Part shown: piece after piece, positions 6,627 to 14,093 of the stretch
How the letters are laid out: the number at the start of each line of letters is the position of its first letter
Position numbering within the stretch: position 1 is the first letter of the stretch
NCBI GenBank assembly: GCA_964369235.1
Contig: CAYJEQ010000048.1
Coordinates: 1 to 19,824 of the forward strand
Length of the DNA: 19,824 nucleotides
DNA from: CAYJEQ01 sp964369235
GTDB lineage: Bacteria > Bacillota > Clostridia > Oscillospirales > Ruminococcaceae
Reading direction: 5' to 3'
Translations under genes and position numbers: made by a program
The notes under the pieces: generated by a model
Told to the model about the DNA's origin: nothing
What the model saw: only the letters and a program-made list of their open reading frames with translations
Databases searched by the model: none

Positions 6627-7553
6627 ATGGATAAAAAAACGATGCGCAAATTAAAACTACAAGCTGATATTGCTCAGATCAAAAAAGATCGTGTACTATA
6701 CTTAATGCTAGCACCAACTATTATATATTTCATCTTCTTTAGGGTGCTCCCCATACTAAATATGCGACTTGCCTTTTTTGACTATAAGCGCAATGGAGAT
6801 TGGGTTTGGGCAGGGCTTAAATATTTTGATATAGCCTTCTCTACCCCAGCATTGTTTGGCATTATTGAAAACACCCTCATAATTAGCTTTATGAAATATG
6901 TTATTCTATTTCCTGTCTTTGCAGTTTTCGCAATATTACTAAATGAAATACGCATGAGGCGCTTCCAAAAACTTGTACAGGTAATTTCATATCTGCCACA
7001 CTTCCTATCTTGGGTTGTAATCGCTGGTATCTGGATTGCAGCACTTTCACCAAGTCGTGGTATTGTCAATGAGGTACTTGCATTTTTCAATGCAGATACC
7101 ATTGACTTCATGACCAGCAAAGAGCATATACGCTGGGTACTATTTTGGTCAGAGGCATGGAGAAGTCTTGGCTGGGACTCTATAATTTACTTCACTGCAA
7201 TTATTTCAATTAACCCAGCCCTATATGAAGCAGCAGTTATTGATGGTGCTAATCGTTGGCAGATTATACGACATATAATCTTACCTGTGCTTGTTATCCC
7301 AATGACAACTATGTTTATCTTAAATCTTGGATTTTTCTTAAATGCTGGATTTGACCAAGTATTTAACTTTGGAAACGATGCTGTAAATTCTACAATCGAC
7401 ATTTTAGATACATATATTTATCGAATCGGTGTGCAAACTGGGCTGTATTCTCTAGCAACAGCAGTAGGTTTAATAAAAGGAGTCATTGGAGTTATTCTTG
7501 TATTAATAACTCATATATTATCAAAGCGATTCACAGGCAAAGGCGTGTGGTAA
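6627..7553 (+). CDS. ABC sugar importer permease, LplB type
   Basis: A 308-residue inner-membrane subunit of a carbohydrate-type ABC importer of the LplB/MalF class. It begins with about 20 charged residues, then has about six membrane segments; the first is around LYLMLAPTIIYFIFF. The EAA loop that docks on the ATPase is YEAAVIDGANRWQIIRHIILP, with EAA at residues 201-203. An in-frame TTG at 6621 directly abuts GGAGG (6616-6620), so the ATG at 6627, six bases downstream, is the likely start. It is the first gene of an operon with a second permease, a binding protein, an ARH-family hydrolase and an ATPase. LplB-type permeases carry varied sugars and glycosides, so the substrate must be judged from the neighbours. 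Confidence 0.92.
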   Translation: MDKKTMRKLKLQADIAQIKKDRVLYLMLAPTIIYFIFFRVLPILNMRLAFFDYKRNGDWVWAGLKYFDIAFSTPALFGIIENTLIISFMKYVILFPVFAVFAILLNEIRMRRFQKLVQVISYLPHFLSWVVIAGIWIAALSPSRGIVNEVLAFFNADTIDFMTSKEHIRWVLFWSEAWRSLGWDSIIYFTAIISINPALYEAAVIDGANRWQIIRHIILPVLVIPMTTMFILNLGFFLNAGFDQVFNFGNDAVNSTIDILDTYIYRIGVQTGLYSLATAVGLIKGVIGVILVLITHILSKRFTGKGVW

Positions 7554-7569
7554 GCAGATCGGAGAACAT

Positions 7570-8454
7570 ATGAAAAGTAAAAATTTCACACTAGGTCAAT
7601 GTTTATTAAATCTATTAATGCTATTTATTATCTTTTCAATGACAGTGCCATTGTTAAACATTCTTGCAACTTCCTTATCCGACCCATCAGTTTCATCATC
7701 TATGAGCTCTTTTGCAATATTTCCTCAGGACTTAAATTTTATTAACTATAAAATAATACTAAATCACCCCACCATCATGACAGCCTTTAGAAATTCTGTA
7801 TATATAGCTGTAGTTGGTACTTTTATCAATATAGCACTTACTATGATGGCTGCATATTCACTAACTAGACCCAAGCTTAGATTTAAAAAAATTATTATGA
7901 CTTTTCTAATTGTTATGATGGTTTTTGATCCAGGGCTTATCCCTGAATATCTAACAATTCAGGAGTTAAATTTAATGGATAGTCAGTGGTCAATAATTCT
8001 ACTAACAGCAGTTAATGTGTACTATCTAGTTATTATGATGAGATATTTTGAAGCCGTGCCTCAAACCATGTATGAGGCAGCAGAAATCGATGGGGCTGGA
8101 CATCTTACAATTCTATGGCAGATAGTTGCACCACTAGCTAAACCTGGAATTGCAACAATTACAATGTTCTATGGCGTTGCGAGATGGAACGAATATTTTA
8201 AGGCAGGGCTGTATCTACAAACCCCGTCTAAGACAACACTCCCTGTACTGCTAAGACAGTTCATTGTCGAAAACAACACAGAAGCACTAATTGGTGTTGA
8301 GAATATACTAAGTTATAATGAACTGGCACAAGTAGATTTAATGGCATTAAAAAATGCTACCATCGTGGTATCACTTATTCCAATTTTGCTCATATATCCT
8401 CTCGTGCTTAAGTTTTACACGAAAGATATCATGGGTGGCGGTGTAAAAGAATAG
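7570..8454 (+). CDS. ABC sugar importer permease, LplC/YtcP type
   Basis: The second membrane subunit of the importer, 294 residues, of the LplC/YtcP (MalG-like) class. The first membrane helix is around residues 11-33. The EAA loop is YEAAEIDGAGHLTILWQIVAP, with EAA at 169-171. The C-terminus ends in KDIMGGGVKE, a typical ending for this class. The gene follows the first permease by 16 bp, and CGGAGAACAT before the ATG supplies the ribosome binding site. The two permeases should form a heterodimer. Length and topology are normal. Confidence 0.92.
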   Translation: MKSKNFTLGQCLLNLLMLFIIFSMTVPLLNILATSLSDPSVSSSMSSFAIFPQDLNFINYKIILNHPTIMTAFRNSVYIAVVGTFINIALTMMAAYSLTRPKLRFKKIIMTFLIVMMVFDPGLIPEYLTIQELNLMDSQWSIILLTAVNVYYLVIMMRYFEAVPQTMYEAAEIDGAGHLTILWQIVAPLAKPGIATITMFYGVARWNEYFKAGLYLQTPSKTTLPVLLRQFIVENNTEALIGVENILSYNELAQVDLMALKNATIVVSLIPILLIYPLVLKFYTKDIMGGGVKE

Positions 8455-8463
8455 ATAATTTGG

Positions 8464-8473
8464 GGGTATACCC
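8464..8473. other. Short perfect palindrome before binding-protein gene
   Basis: GGGTATACCC lies in the 70-bp gap between the second permease gene and the binding-protein gene. The gap is otherwise A-rich and ends in TTGGAGGACAAAAT before the ATG. It may be a protein-binding site or a weak hairpin that shields the 3' end of the upstream message. No promoter is evident. Confidence 0.25.
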
Positions 8474-8524
8474 ATAATTATAAAAAGTTAGAAAAATAAA
8501 ACACAAACTATTGGAGGACAAAAT

Positions 8525-10051
8525 ATGAAAAAGAAATTAGCTTCACTTATGGCATTGGTTATAATGCTCAGTATGTTTGCTGCTTGCTCAAATAGCTCTG
8601 ACAATGGAGATACCCAAACAGACTCTGGGCAAAGTACAGACAGTGCAACTGACAGTAGTTCAGATGCAACCCCAGAAGGTCAAATCGGTTCGGCAGATGC
8701 ACCTGTCGAAGTTCACCTGCTTATGAAAGATATCGATCCAGCCTCAGATGATATAATCGCTATGGAAGAACAAATTGAGGCAGGCATGGCAAAGAACAAT
8801 CAATTTGTTGATCTTGTATTTGATCCAGCACCAGCTGGCTCATATAATGACACTGTACCTGTTGCATTTAGAACTGGCACAGTAAACCCTGATATTATCT
8901 ATTTCCAAGGTGGAGATCTGACACTTGGACAAGAAGGATACCTTGAAGATTTGACCCCATATATTGATAATTCAACTTATGTAAAGTCTCTTCTAGCTGA
9001 ACATAATATTCAGTCCCTAGACAGCTATCCATATCTAATGTGGCTTGCTCCCGCCCGAGTGCAGTTTGGTGTAATGAGAAGCGATTGGGTTGCACAGCTT
9101 CCAACTGCACAAGCAGTTTTAGCTGACCCAACAGTTGATAATTATCGTGCAATGTTTGAAGAAATAGTTGACACAGGTCTTGCTGATGTGGCATTTACAA
9201 TGGACGGCTCTGTAACAAGACTTAACCAAATCTTCAACCAAGCATTTGGAGTAACAGGTGCATATATCAATAATGGTGAAAAATATATCAGCTATATGAT
9301 TTCAGAAGAGGAACTTGCAAAACTAGAATTTTATGCAGGTCTATACGCTGATAAACTAATTGATCAGGAATATCTTACAACACAGTGGGACGGTATGGAG
9401 CAAAAATTCTATGAGGGAACAGCTGCTATGACCGTTGGTACACAAGGTGCTGTTGTTAAAATTTATAATGACAAAATGATACAAACCCATGGTGAAGAAT
9501 CTGCTTTAACAGTTTTCCCACCAGCATCTGGTATTGGTCAAGGTGCACTTTCAGTTGACACTTCTAAAGAATCCCGTGGTCTTGCAATTAACTCAGAGAG
9601 TGAAGTAAAAGACGCAGCATTTGCAGTATTTGAATATATGGCTTCTCCAGAAGGGCGCAAAATTGACCTTCTTGGACTTGAGGGAGTTCAATACACAATT
9701 GAAAATGGTGAAGTAGTGCCAACAGAGAACTACAACAACTGGTGGCCACGCTTCCACGAAACAAGGAACACATTTGATCCAGGTGTAACAATTAGCGAAG
9801 ATTTATACCCAGCAGCAGCAACCCTTTCACTGGAATATGGTAATACATATTTCGTTGGCGACCAGACAAATATTCTTCTACCAGCAGAGCTTGCTCCACT
9901 TAATGACGCAGTTGTTAATCTTTACAATGAATTTGCAACAGATATCGTTATGGGTAGAAAGACTGCAGCTGACTTTGATGCATATGTGGCTGATTTCTAT
10001 GCAAATGGCGGTGATCAAATCGAAGAATATGTTAACGCAAACCTTGGATAA
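8525..10051 (+). CDS. ABC importer substrate-binding lipoprotein (LplA-like, family 1)
   Basis: A 508-residue extracellular binding protein anchored in the membrane by a lipid. The N-terminus has MKKK, a hydrophobic stretch and the lipobox FAAC, with the modified Cys at residue 21. A Ser/Thr/Asp-rich linker follows to about residue 55, then the large two-lobed family 1 solute-binding fold. The length and the motifs DIIYFQGG and FAVFEYMASPEGRKIDLLG resemble LplA-type proteins that pair with LplB/YtcP permeases. Aromatic residues such as the YNNWWPRF segment may line a sugar site. It has the strongest ribosome binding site in the operon (TTGGAGG). Hairpins after its stop may give it more message than the downstream genes. 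The substrate cannot be read from the sequence. Confidence 0.92.
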   Translation: MKKKLASLMALVIMLSMFAACSNSSDNGDTQTDSGQSTDSATDSSSDATPEGQIGSADAPVEVHLLMKDIDPASDDIIAMEEQIEAGMAKNNQFVDLVFDPAPAGSYNDTVPVAFRTGTVNPDIIYFQGGDLTLGQEGYLEDLTPYIDNSTYVKSLLAEHNIQSLDSYPYLMWLAPARVQFGVMRSDWVAQLPTAQAVLADPTVDNYRAMFEEIVDTGLADVAFTMDGSVTRLNQIFNQAFGVTGAYINNGEKYISYMISEEELAKLEFYAGLYADKLIDQEYLTTQWDGMEQKFYEGTAAMTVGTQGAVVKIYNDKMIQTHGEESALTVFPPASGIGQGALSVDTSKESRGLAINSESEVKDAAFAVFEYMASPEGRKIDLLGLEGVQYTIENGEVVPTENYNNWWPRFHETRNTFDPGVTISEDLYPAAATLSLEYGNTYFVGDQTNILLPAELAPLNDAVVNLYNEFATDIVMGRKTAADFDAYVADFYANGGDQIEEYVNANLG

Positions 10052-10056
10052 ATACA

Positions 10057-10134
10057 AATTCCCACAATTTCTGTGGTAATTCTAGAATAAAATTTACTAG
10101 CTGCACATCTTACCAACTGTGGCAAGATGTGCAG
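10057..10134 (+). other. Intercistronic hairpins after binding-protein gene
   Basis: Two hairpins occupy the 136-bp gap. The first pairs CCACA (10062-10066) with TGTGG (10072-10076), with flanking AATT arms. The second is strong: CTGCACATCTT (10101-10111) with AAGATGTGCAG (10124-10134). No T-run follows, so full termination is unlikely. mRNA stabilisation or partial attenuation, as at binding-protein genes of other ABC operons, is the likely role. Confidence 0.6.
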
Positions 10135-10187
10135 TCTGTCAGAAATTTATAAAATCAACATGCCATATGGCGGAATGGAGCGAAATT

Positions 10188-11171
10188 ATGCTAACTAGAG
10201 CACAACTAACCAGTGATAAAGCTAAACTTTTTGATAAGGTATACGGCTCGATTTCTGGACTAGCTATTGGAGATTCTTTTGGTGATGCTGCAAGAAAACC
10301 TGATCAAGTTGAGCGATATGGATTTACTACCGATTTTAACAAAGGTGCAACTTGGAGCACTGACGATACAGAATTTGCCCTTCTTACCTGCCAAACACTT
10401 CTTGACTGCAATGGTGAATTGACTTCACAGGCTGTGGTAGATGCATGGCTAAAAAATGTGGCAATACAAGATGAATTTAAGCGTGGTGGTGGGTCAGAAA
10501 TTGAAACTGCAGTTAATTTACTACGAGGATATCGTCCACCATACAGTGGTAAATTTGGTGCATATAATTCCAGTGATGGTGCAGCAATGAGAATAGGGCC
10601 TATCGGAACATATTGCGCAGGCGACCCTGAAAAAGCAGCTAAACTTGCCGAAATCGATGCCTCTATAAGCCACTATCGTGATGGTATATGGGGTGCACAA
10701 GCAGTTGCTGTTGCTGTTTCTATGGCAATGGTTGATGCTGATATGGATGAGGTTTTAAGCACAGCTATGAGCTATGTTCCAAAGGATAGCTGGTTCTACC
10801 ACAATGTAGATAAAGCCTTTGAAATCATCGAAGGTAATAACAATGATTTATATGATTCCTGGATGAAAATACATGATATTTCCTGGTCAACCTATAGAGC
10901 CACAGTAGCAGAAGCAATTACACTAGCATTCTGTGCATTAAAACTTGAGCATTCAACCTTTAGAAAAGGTATTGTTATTGCAGGTAACTTTGGCCGTGAT
11001 GCTGATACAATCGGTGCAGTTGCTGGCGCAGTGTTAGGAGCAAAATATGGAGCCTCTGCAATTCCTGAGGGATGGAGTGACAGAACAAGATATCCATCGG
11101 GAACATGTCTTCAATTTACAAAAGGTCTTGACCTTAAAAAGCTTTCAGAACAAATGGTTGAAATTATGTAG
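10188..11171 (+). CDS. ADP-ribosylglycohydrolase-family protein (canonical motifs)
   Basis: A 327-residue ARH/DraG-family hydrolase, the usual single-domain length. The dimetal site motifs are complete: GLAIGDSFGDA near the N-terminus, WSTDDTE with TDDT at residues 58-61, SHYRDGIWGA at 161-170, and GNFGRDADTIGA with its aspartates and threonine around 269-277. The family cleaves N- or O-glycosidic bonds to ribose, classically ADP-ribose on proteins, but it also occurs in sugar and nucleoside clusters. An in-frame ATG at 10119 lies inside the hairpin stem-loop and lacks a ribosome binding site. ATGGAG seven bases ahead of 10188 supports the start used. Its place inside an ABC importer operon, between binding protein and ATPase, argues for a catabolic role on an imported riboside. 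It is the second family member in the window and much closer to consensus than the 699-residue one. Confidence 0.88.
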   Translation: MLTRAQLTSDKAKLFDKVYGSISGLAIGDSFGDAARKPDQVERYGFTTDFNKGATWSTDDTEFALLTCQTLLDCNGELTSQAVVDAWLKNVAIQDEFKRGGGSEIETAVNLLRGYRPPYSGKFGAYNSSDGAAMRIGPIGTYCAGDPEKAAKLAEIDASISHYRDGIWGAQAVAVAVSMAMVDADMDEVLSTAMSYVPKDSWFYHNVDKAFEIIEGNNNDLYDSWMKIHDISWSTYRATVAEAITLAFCALKLEHSTFRKGIVIAGNFGRDADTIGAVAGAVLGAKYGASAIPEGWSDRTRYPSGTCLQFTKGLDLKKLSEQMVEIM

Positions 11172-11204
11172 TATTAGGATAATTTATCAAATTCGGAGGT
11201 GCTT

Positions 11205-12314
11205 ATGGCTGGCATAATGTTTAAGGATATAAAAAAAGTATATGATGGTGGCGTAACAGCTGTCCACGAGTTCAATCTAGAAATTGAAGATAAAGAGTTT
11301 ATCATCCTAGTAGGTCCATCTGGTTGTGGAAAATCTACAACACTAAGAATGGTAGCTGGGCTAGAAGATATTACATCAGGTAATCTTCATATAGGAGAAC
11401 GACTTGTAAATAATGTATCACCCAAAGACAGGGACATTGCCATGGTTTTCCAAAACTATGCACTATATCCCCATATGTCAGTATATAACAACATGGCTTT
11501 TGGGCTAAAACTTCGTAAAGCTCCAAAAGATGAGATTGATAAAAAAGTCAGAGAGGCAGCAAAGGTTTTGGACATTGAGCATTTACTAGACAGAAAACCC
11601 AAAGCACTTTCTGGTGGTCAGCGTCAGCGTGTGGCTCTAGGGCGTGCAATGGTTAGAAATCCTTCAGTATTTCTTCTTGATGAACCATTATCAAATCTTG
11701 ATGCAAAGCTTCGTGCTGCAATGAGAACTGAGATTACAAAACTACATAAGAGACTTCAAACAACTTTTATCTATGTAACCCATGATCAAGTTGAAGCAAT
11801 GACAATGGGTGATCGTATTGTAGTAATGAAAGATGGCTTTATTCAGCAAGTAGACACACCGCAAAATCTCTATGATAAGCCCCACAATCTTTTTGTGGCT
11901 GGATTTATCGGCTCACCGCAAATGAATTTTATCAATTGTAAAATTATTGAGAAAGATAAAATCTTCTTTGCAAAATTTGAGCAGTTCGAACTTAGTCTCC
12001 CACAGGAAAGATTTAGCAATGATATTATGGAAAAATACCGAGATAAAGAAGTAACTATAGGTATTCGCCCGGAAGATTTACACAGGGAAGATTCCTTTCT
12101 AGAGGCTGAAAATGCTAGTTTAATCGAGGCTACCGTTGATATTGCTGAGATGATGGGTAGTGAGATTTACATTCATCTTAACTGCATGTCAACTCAAATT
12201 ATTACAAAAACCCCTACCAGATATAGAGCAAAAGAGGGAGAAACAGTAAAACTTGCAGTAAACACCAACAAAATCCATATCTTTGATAAAGATACATCAA
12301 ATTCAATTATTTAA
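11205..12314 (+). CDS. ABC importer ATPase, MsmX/UgpC type
   Basis: A 369-residue ATPase of the MalK/UgpC/MsmX class, which powers carbohydrate ABC importers from the cytoplasmic face. It has Walker A GPSGCGKST (37-45), a Q-loop at VFQNYALYP, the signature LSGGQRQR (135-142), Walker B FLLDEP (156-161), a D-loop at SNLDAK and the switch His in THD (residue 193). From about residue 235 there is a C-terminal OB-fold regulatory region containing GIRPEDL. An in-frame GTG at 11199 is part of the ribosome binding site GGAGGTG, so ATG 11205 is preferred. In many Firmicutes LplB/YtcP importers rely on one shared MsmX encoded elsewhere. Here the ATPase is in the operon, so this importer may be self-sufficient and transferable as a unit. 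It is the last gene before a terminator. Confidence 0.93.
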   Translation: MAGIMFKDIKKVYDGGVTAVHEFNLEIEDKEFIILVGPSGCGKSTTLRMVAGLEDITSGNLHIGERLVNNVSPKDRDIAMVFQNYALYPHMSVYNNMAFGLKLRKAPKDEIDKKVREAAKVLDIEHLLDRKPKALSGGQRQRVALGRAMVRNPSVFLLDEPLSNLDAKLRAAMRTEITKLHKRLQTTFIYVTHDQVEAMTMGDRIVVMKDGFIQQVDTPQNLYDKPHNLFVAGFIGSPQMNFINCKIIEKDKIFFAKFEQFELSLPQERFSNDIMEKYRDKEVTIGIRPEDLHREDSFLEAENASLIEATVDIAEMMGSEIYIHLNCMSTQIITKTPTRYRAKEGETVKLAVNTNKIHIFDKDTSNSII

Positions 12315-12352
12315 AATGTGGAAGCACCTAATTAAATTTTGTAAAAAAAATA

Positions 12353-12413
12353 AATGCATCCTAAAAATTAAGACTTATAATCTAAAGTTTTAATAGTTAG
12401 GATGTATTTTTCT
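12353..12413 (+). terminator. Intrinsic terminator of the ABC importer operon
   Basis: AATGCATCCTAA (12353-12364) pairs with TTAGGATGTATT (12397-12408), with one G-U pair. The apical part can extend the stem through TTAA/TTAA and ACTT/AAGT pairs. A short T-run follows. It lies 39 bp past the ATPase stop codon. Confidence 0.8.
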
Positions 12414-12432
12414 TTATGTAGGTTTTTTAATT

Positions 12433-12469
12433 ATATATGATAGATAATTTTATCTGGATAATCATATAT
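12433..12469. other. AT-rich nested inverted repeat between the two operons
   Basis: ATATATGAT (12433-12441) pairs with ATCATATAT (12461-12469), and AGAT/ATCT pairs inside it. It sits between the two convergent terminators and has no T-run on the + side. It may be a weak backup terminator or a remnant. No open frame of note lies in the 263-bp gap between the convergent genes. Confidence 0.35.
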
Positions 12470-12506
12470 TCTAGGCTTTATACTTTCTTATAGTTTATCA
12501 GAAAAC

Positions 12507-12544
12507 AAATCAAGACCACCTATGACAACAGGTGGTCTTGATTT
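12507..12544. terminator. Intrinsic terminator of the sulfatase/Tct operon
   Basis: A perfect 15-bp stem (12507-12521 with 12530-12544) has an 8-nt loop. The stem base is AAAT/ATTT, and TGTTTTC follows on the minus strand, giving a modest U-tract. It lies 33 bp past the sulfatase stop codon and should end the long minus-strand operon. It may also catch read-through from the ABC operon. Confidence 0.85.
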
Positions 12545-12577
12545 AATTTACATATACTATCTTTATTTACATTAATA

Positions 12578-14008
12578 TTAAAACGCCTTGTTGTAGGTGT
12601 TAAACTCCCCTACAGCTTCTATTTTCTCAGGTCCCATTGGTGCAAATCTTAGCATTACATATTCTGCATTTAATAGACAGTCATCGCCTGATTTTTTAAT
12701 TACATTCCACATCGCTCTAGCTAGGTCAATAACAATATCTTTGTACTTTGGATTATCTACCTGATTTACTAGCTCATTTGGATCTAATGATAAATCATAA
12801 AACTCATCATAATCAAATCCGTTAAATACATATTTGTAGTTATCTTTCCATACTATTCTCTGAGTGTAGGCATAACGCTGTCCTTGGAACTCTGCAAATG
12901 ATATTTTATCACTGCCATCTGCTCCATTAATATAAGGCACCATAGAAGTACCATCAATATTACCTTTAAGTGCTGGCATACCCATTAATTCTAGGATAGT
13001 AGGCGACATATCTATTGTGGTAGTGTGGGTATTACAGTCAATATTCCCCTGTATTCCACTTGGTGGCTTAATTGTAAATGGTATATGATACACTTCTTCA
13101 AAGGAAGTTATCCCCTTACAGAACATACCATGAGCACCTAACATATCCCCATGATCAGTAGTAAATACAATCATAGTATCATCGTATAGGTTATTAGCTT
13201 TTAGATACTCCACTAATCTGCCTAACTGCATATCAACTAATGTAGTATATCCATAGTAACAAGCGATAGTTTTCTTGTATTCTTCCTCTGTCATATCTTT
13301 ATACACCGAGCGGATACGCTTATATACATTAGGACGATTTTCTAGATTATCCTCAAAACTTTCAGGAAGTTTTATATCATCTATATTGTATAAATCATAT
13401 ATTTCCTGTGGTACTGCATAAGGATCATGAGGTGCATAGGTGGATAGGGTTGTGAAGAAAGGTTTTCCACTATCTTTATGGTTTTCGATAAACTCTATAG
13501 CCTTATTATAGATAAAATATTCTTCGGTAGCTGTGCTATCTTCTTTAAAAACCCCTGCTATGGTTTTATCCATATAGCCCTCAGACTTAATAATAACCTT
13601 ATCTGTAGGTGTAACCTCTGTTTTAGGCAGATCTCTTTCGGTCATAAAATCATCTATGCCAAATTTATTAAGATCAAAACTACGCTCAATATGCCATTTT
13701 CCATAATAGGCTGTATTATATCCTTGCTCTTTGATAATTTTATAGATATTATCTAGTGACTGGTCATATTTTGATCTGTACTCAGGAACGGTATGGGTAC
13801 AATCAATTATGCCATGATTATGAGGCAGCATACCAGTGATAAGAGATGCTCTAGAAGGTGAGCAGATTGCATTAACTGTATGAGTTTTATTAAATCTAAT
13901 ACTCTCACCCATTAATTTATCCAAATTAGGTGTAATGCAAGTAGGATTGTCTGTTATACAAGCCTTTTGCTGCTGATCTACTAAAAGTAGAATTATATTT
14001 TTTTTCAT
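12578..14008 (-). CDS. Cys-type sulfatase, cytoplasmic
   Basis: A 476-residue member of the sulfatase/alkaline phosphatase superfamily that hydrolyses sulfate esters, or possibly phosphonate esters. The metal and active-site pattern is complete: DQQ at 11-13, CSPSRASLITG with Cys49 as the residue converted to formylglycine, YYGKWH with Lys104 and His106, YAPHDPY with His194, and TTDHGDMLGAHG with Asp285 and His286. The DQ pair near the N-terminus and the overall length resemble choline-sulfatase and phosphonate-monoester-hydrolase-like members. There is no signal peptide, so the substrate must be imported first, which fits the Tct transporter upstream. Formylglycine formation in an anaerobe needs a radical SAM maturase; none is in the window. 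It is the last gene of the operon. An 85-bp gap with a hairpin separates it from tctA, and CAGAAAGGCAAATATA is the ribosome binding site. Confidence 0.92.
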   Translation of the reverse strand: MKKNIILLLVDQQQKACITDNPTCITPNLDKLMGESIRFNKTHTVNAICSPSRASLITGMLPHNHGIIDCTHTVPEYRSKYDQSLDNIYKIIKEQGYNTAYYGKWHIERSFDLNKFGIDDFMTERDLPKTEVTPTDKVIIKSEGYMDKTIAGVFKEDSTATEEYFIYNKAIEFIENHKDSGKPFFTTLSTYAPHDPYAVPQEIYDLYNIDDIKLPESFEDNLENRPNVYKRIRSVYKDMTEEEYKKTIACYYGYTTLVDMQLGRLVEYLKANNLYDDTMIVFTTDHGDMLGAHGMFCKGITSFEEVYHIPFTIKPPSGIQGNIDCNTHTTTIDMSPTILELMGMPALKGNIDGTSMVPYINGADGSDKISFAEFQGQRYAYTQRIVWKDNYKYVFNGFDYDEFYDLSLDPNELVNQVDNPKYKDIVIDLARAMWNVIKKSGDDCLLNAEYVMLRFAPMGPEKIEAVGEFNTYNKAF

Positions 14009-14023
14009 TATATTTGCCTTTCT

Positions 14024-14055
14024 GTAAAACTTAATTACATTGTCTAAAGTTTTAC
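14024..14055 (-). other. Hairpin in sulfatase leader
   Basis: GTAAAACTT and AAGTTTTAC pair perfectly over 9 bp (14047-14055 with 14024-14032) around a 14-nt loop. Read on the minus strand, the helix ends one or two bases before AGAAAGG. The position and the AAGTTTT composition recall the closing helix of the structured leaders in region 1, but there are no inner hairpins. It may tune sulfatase translation relative to tctA. Confidence 0.45.
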
Positions 14056-14093
14056 TATAGAACTTGTTGGTAAGTATTAAACTTAAGATAGTT

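Noticed and set aside
10119..10187. N-terminal extension of the second ARH-family protein starting at 10119
   Set aside because: The ATG is inside a strong hairpin loop without a ribosome binding site, and the extra residues do not match the family. The ATG at 10188 has a good site seven bases upstream.
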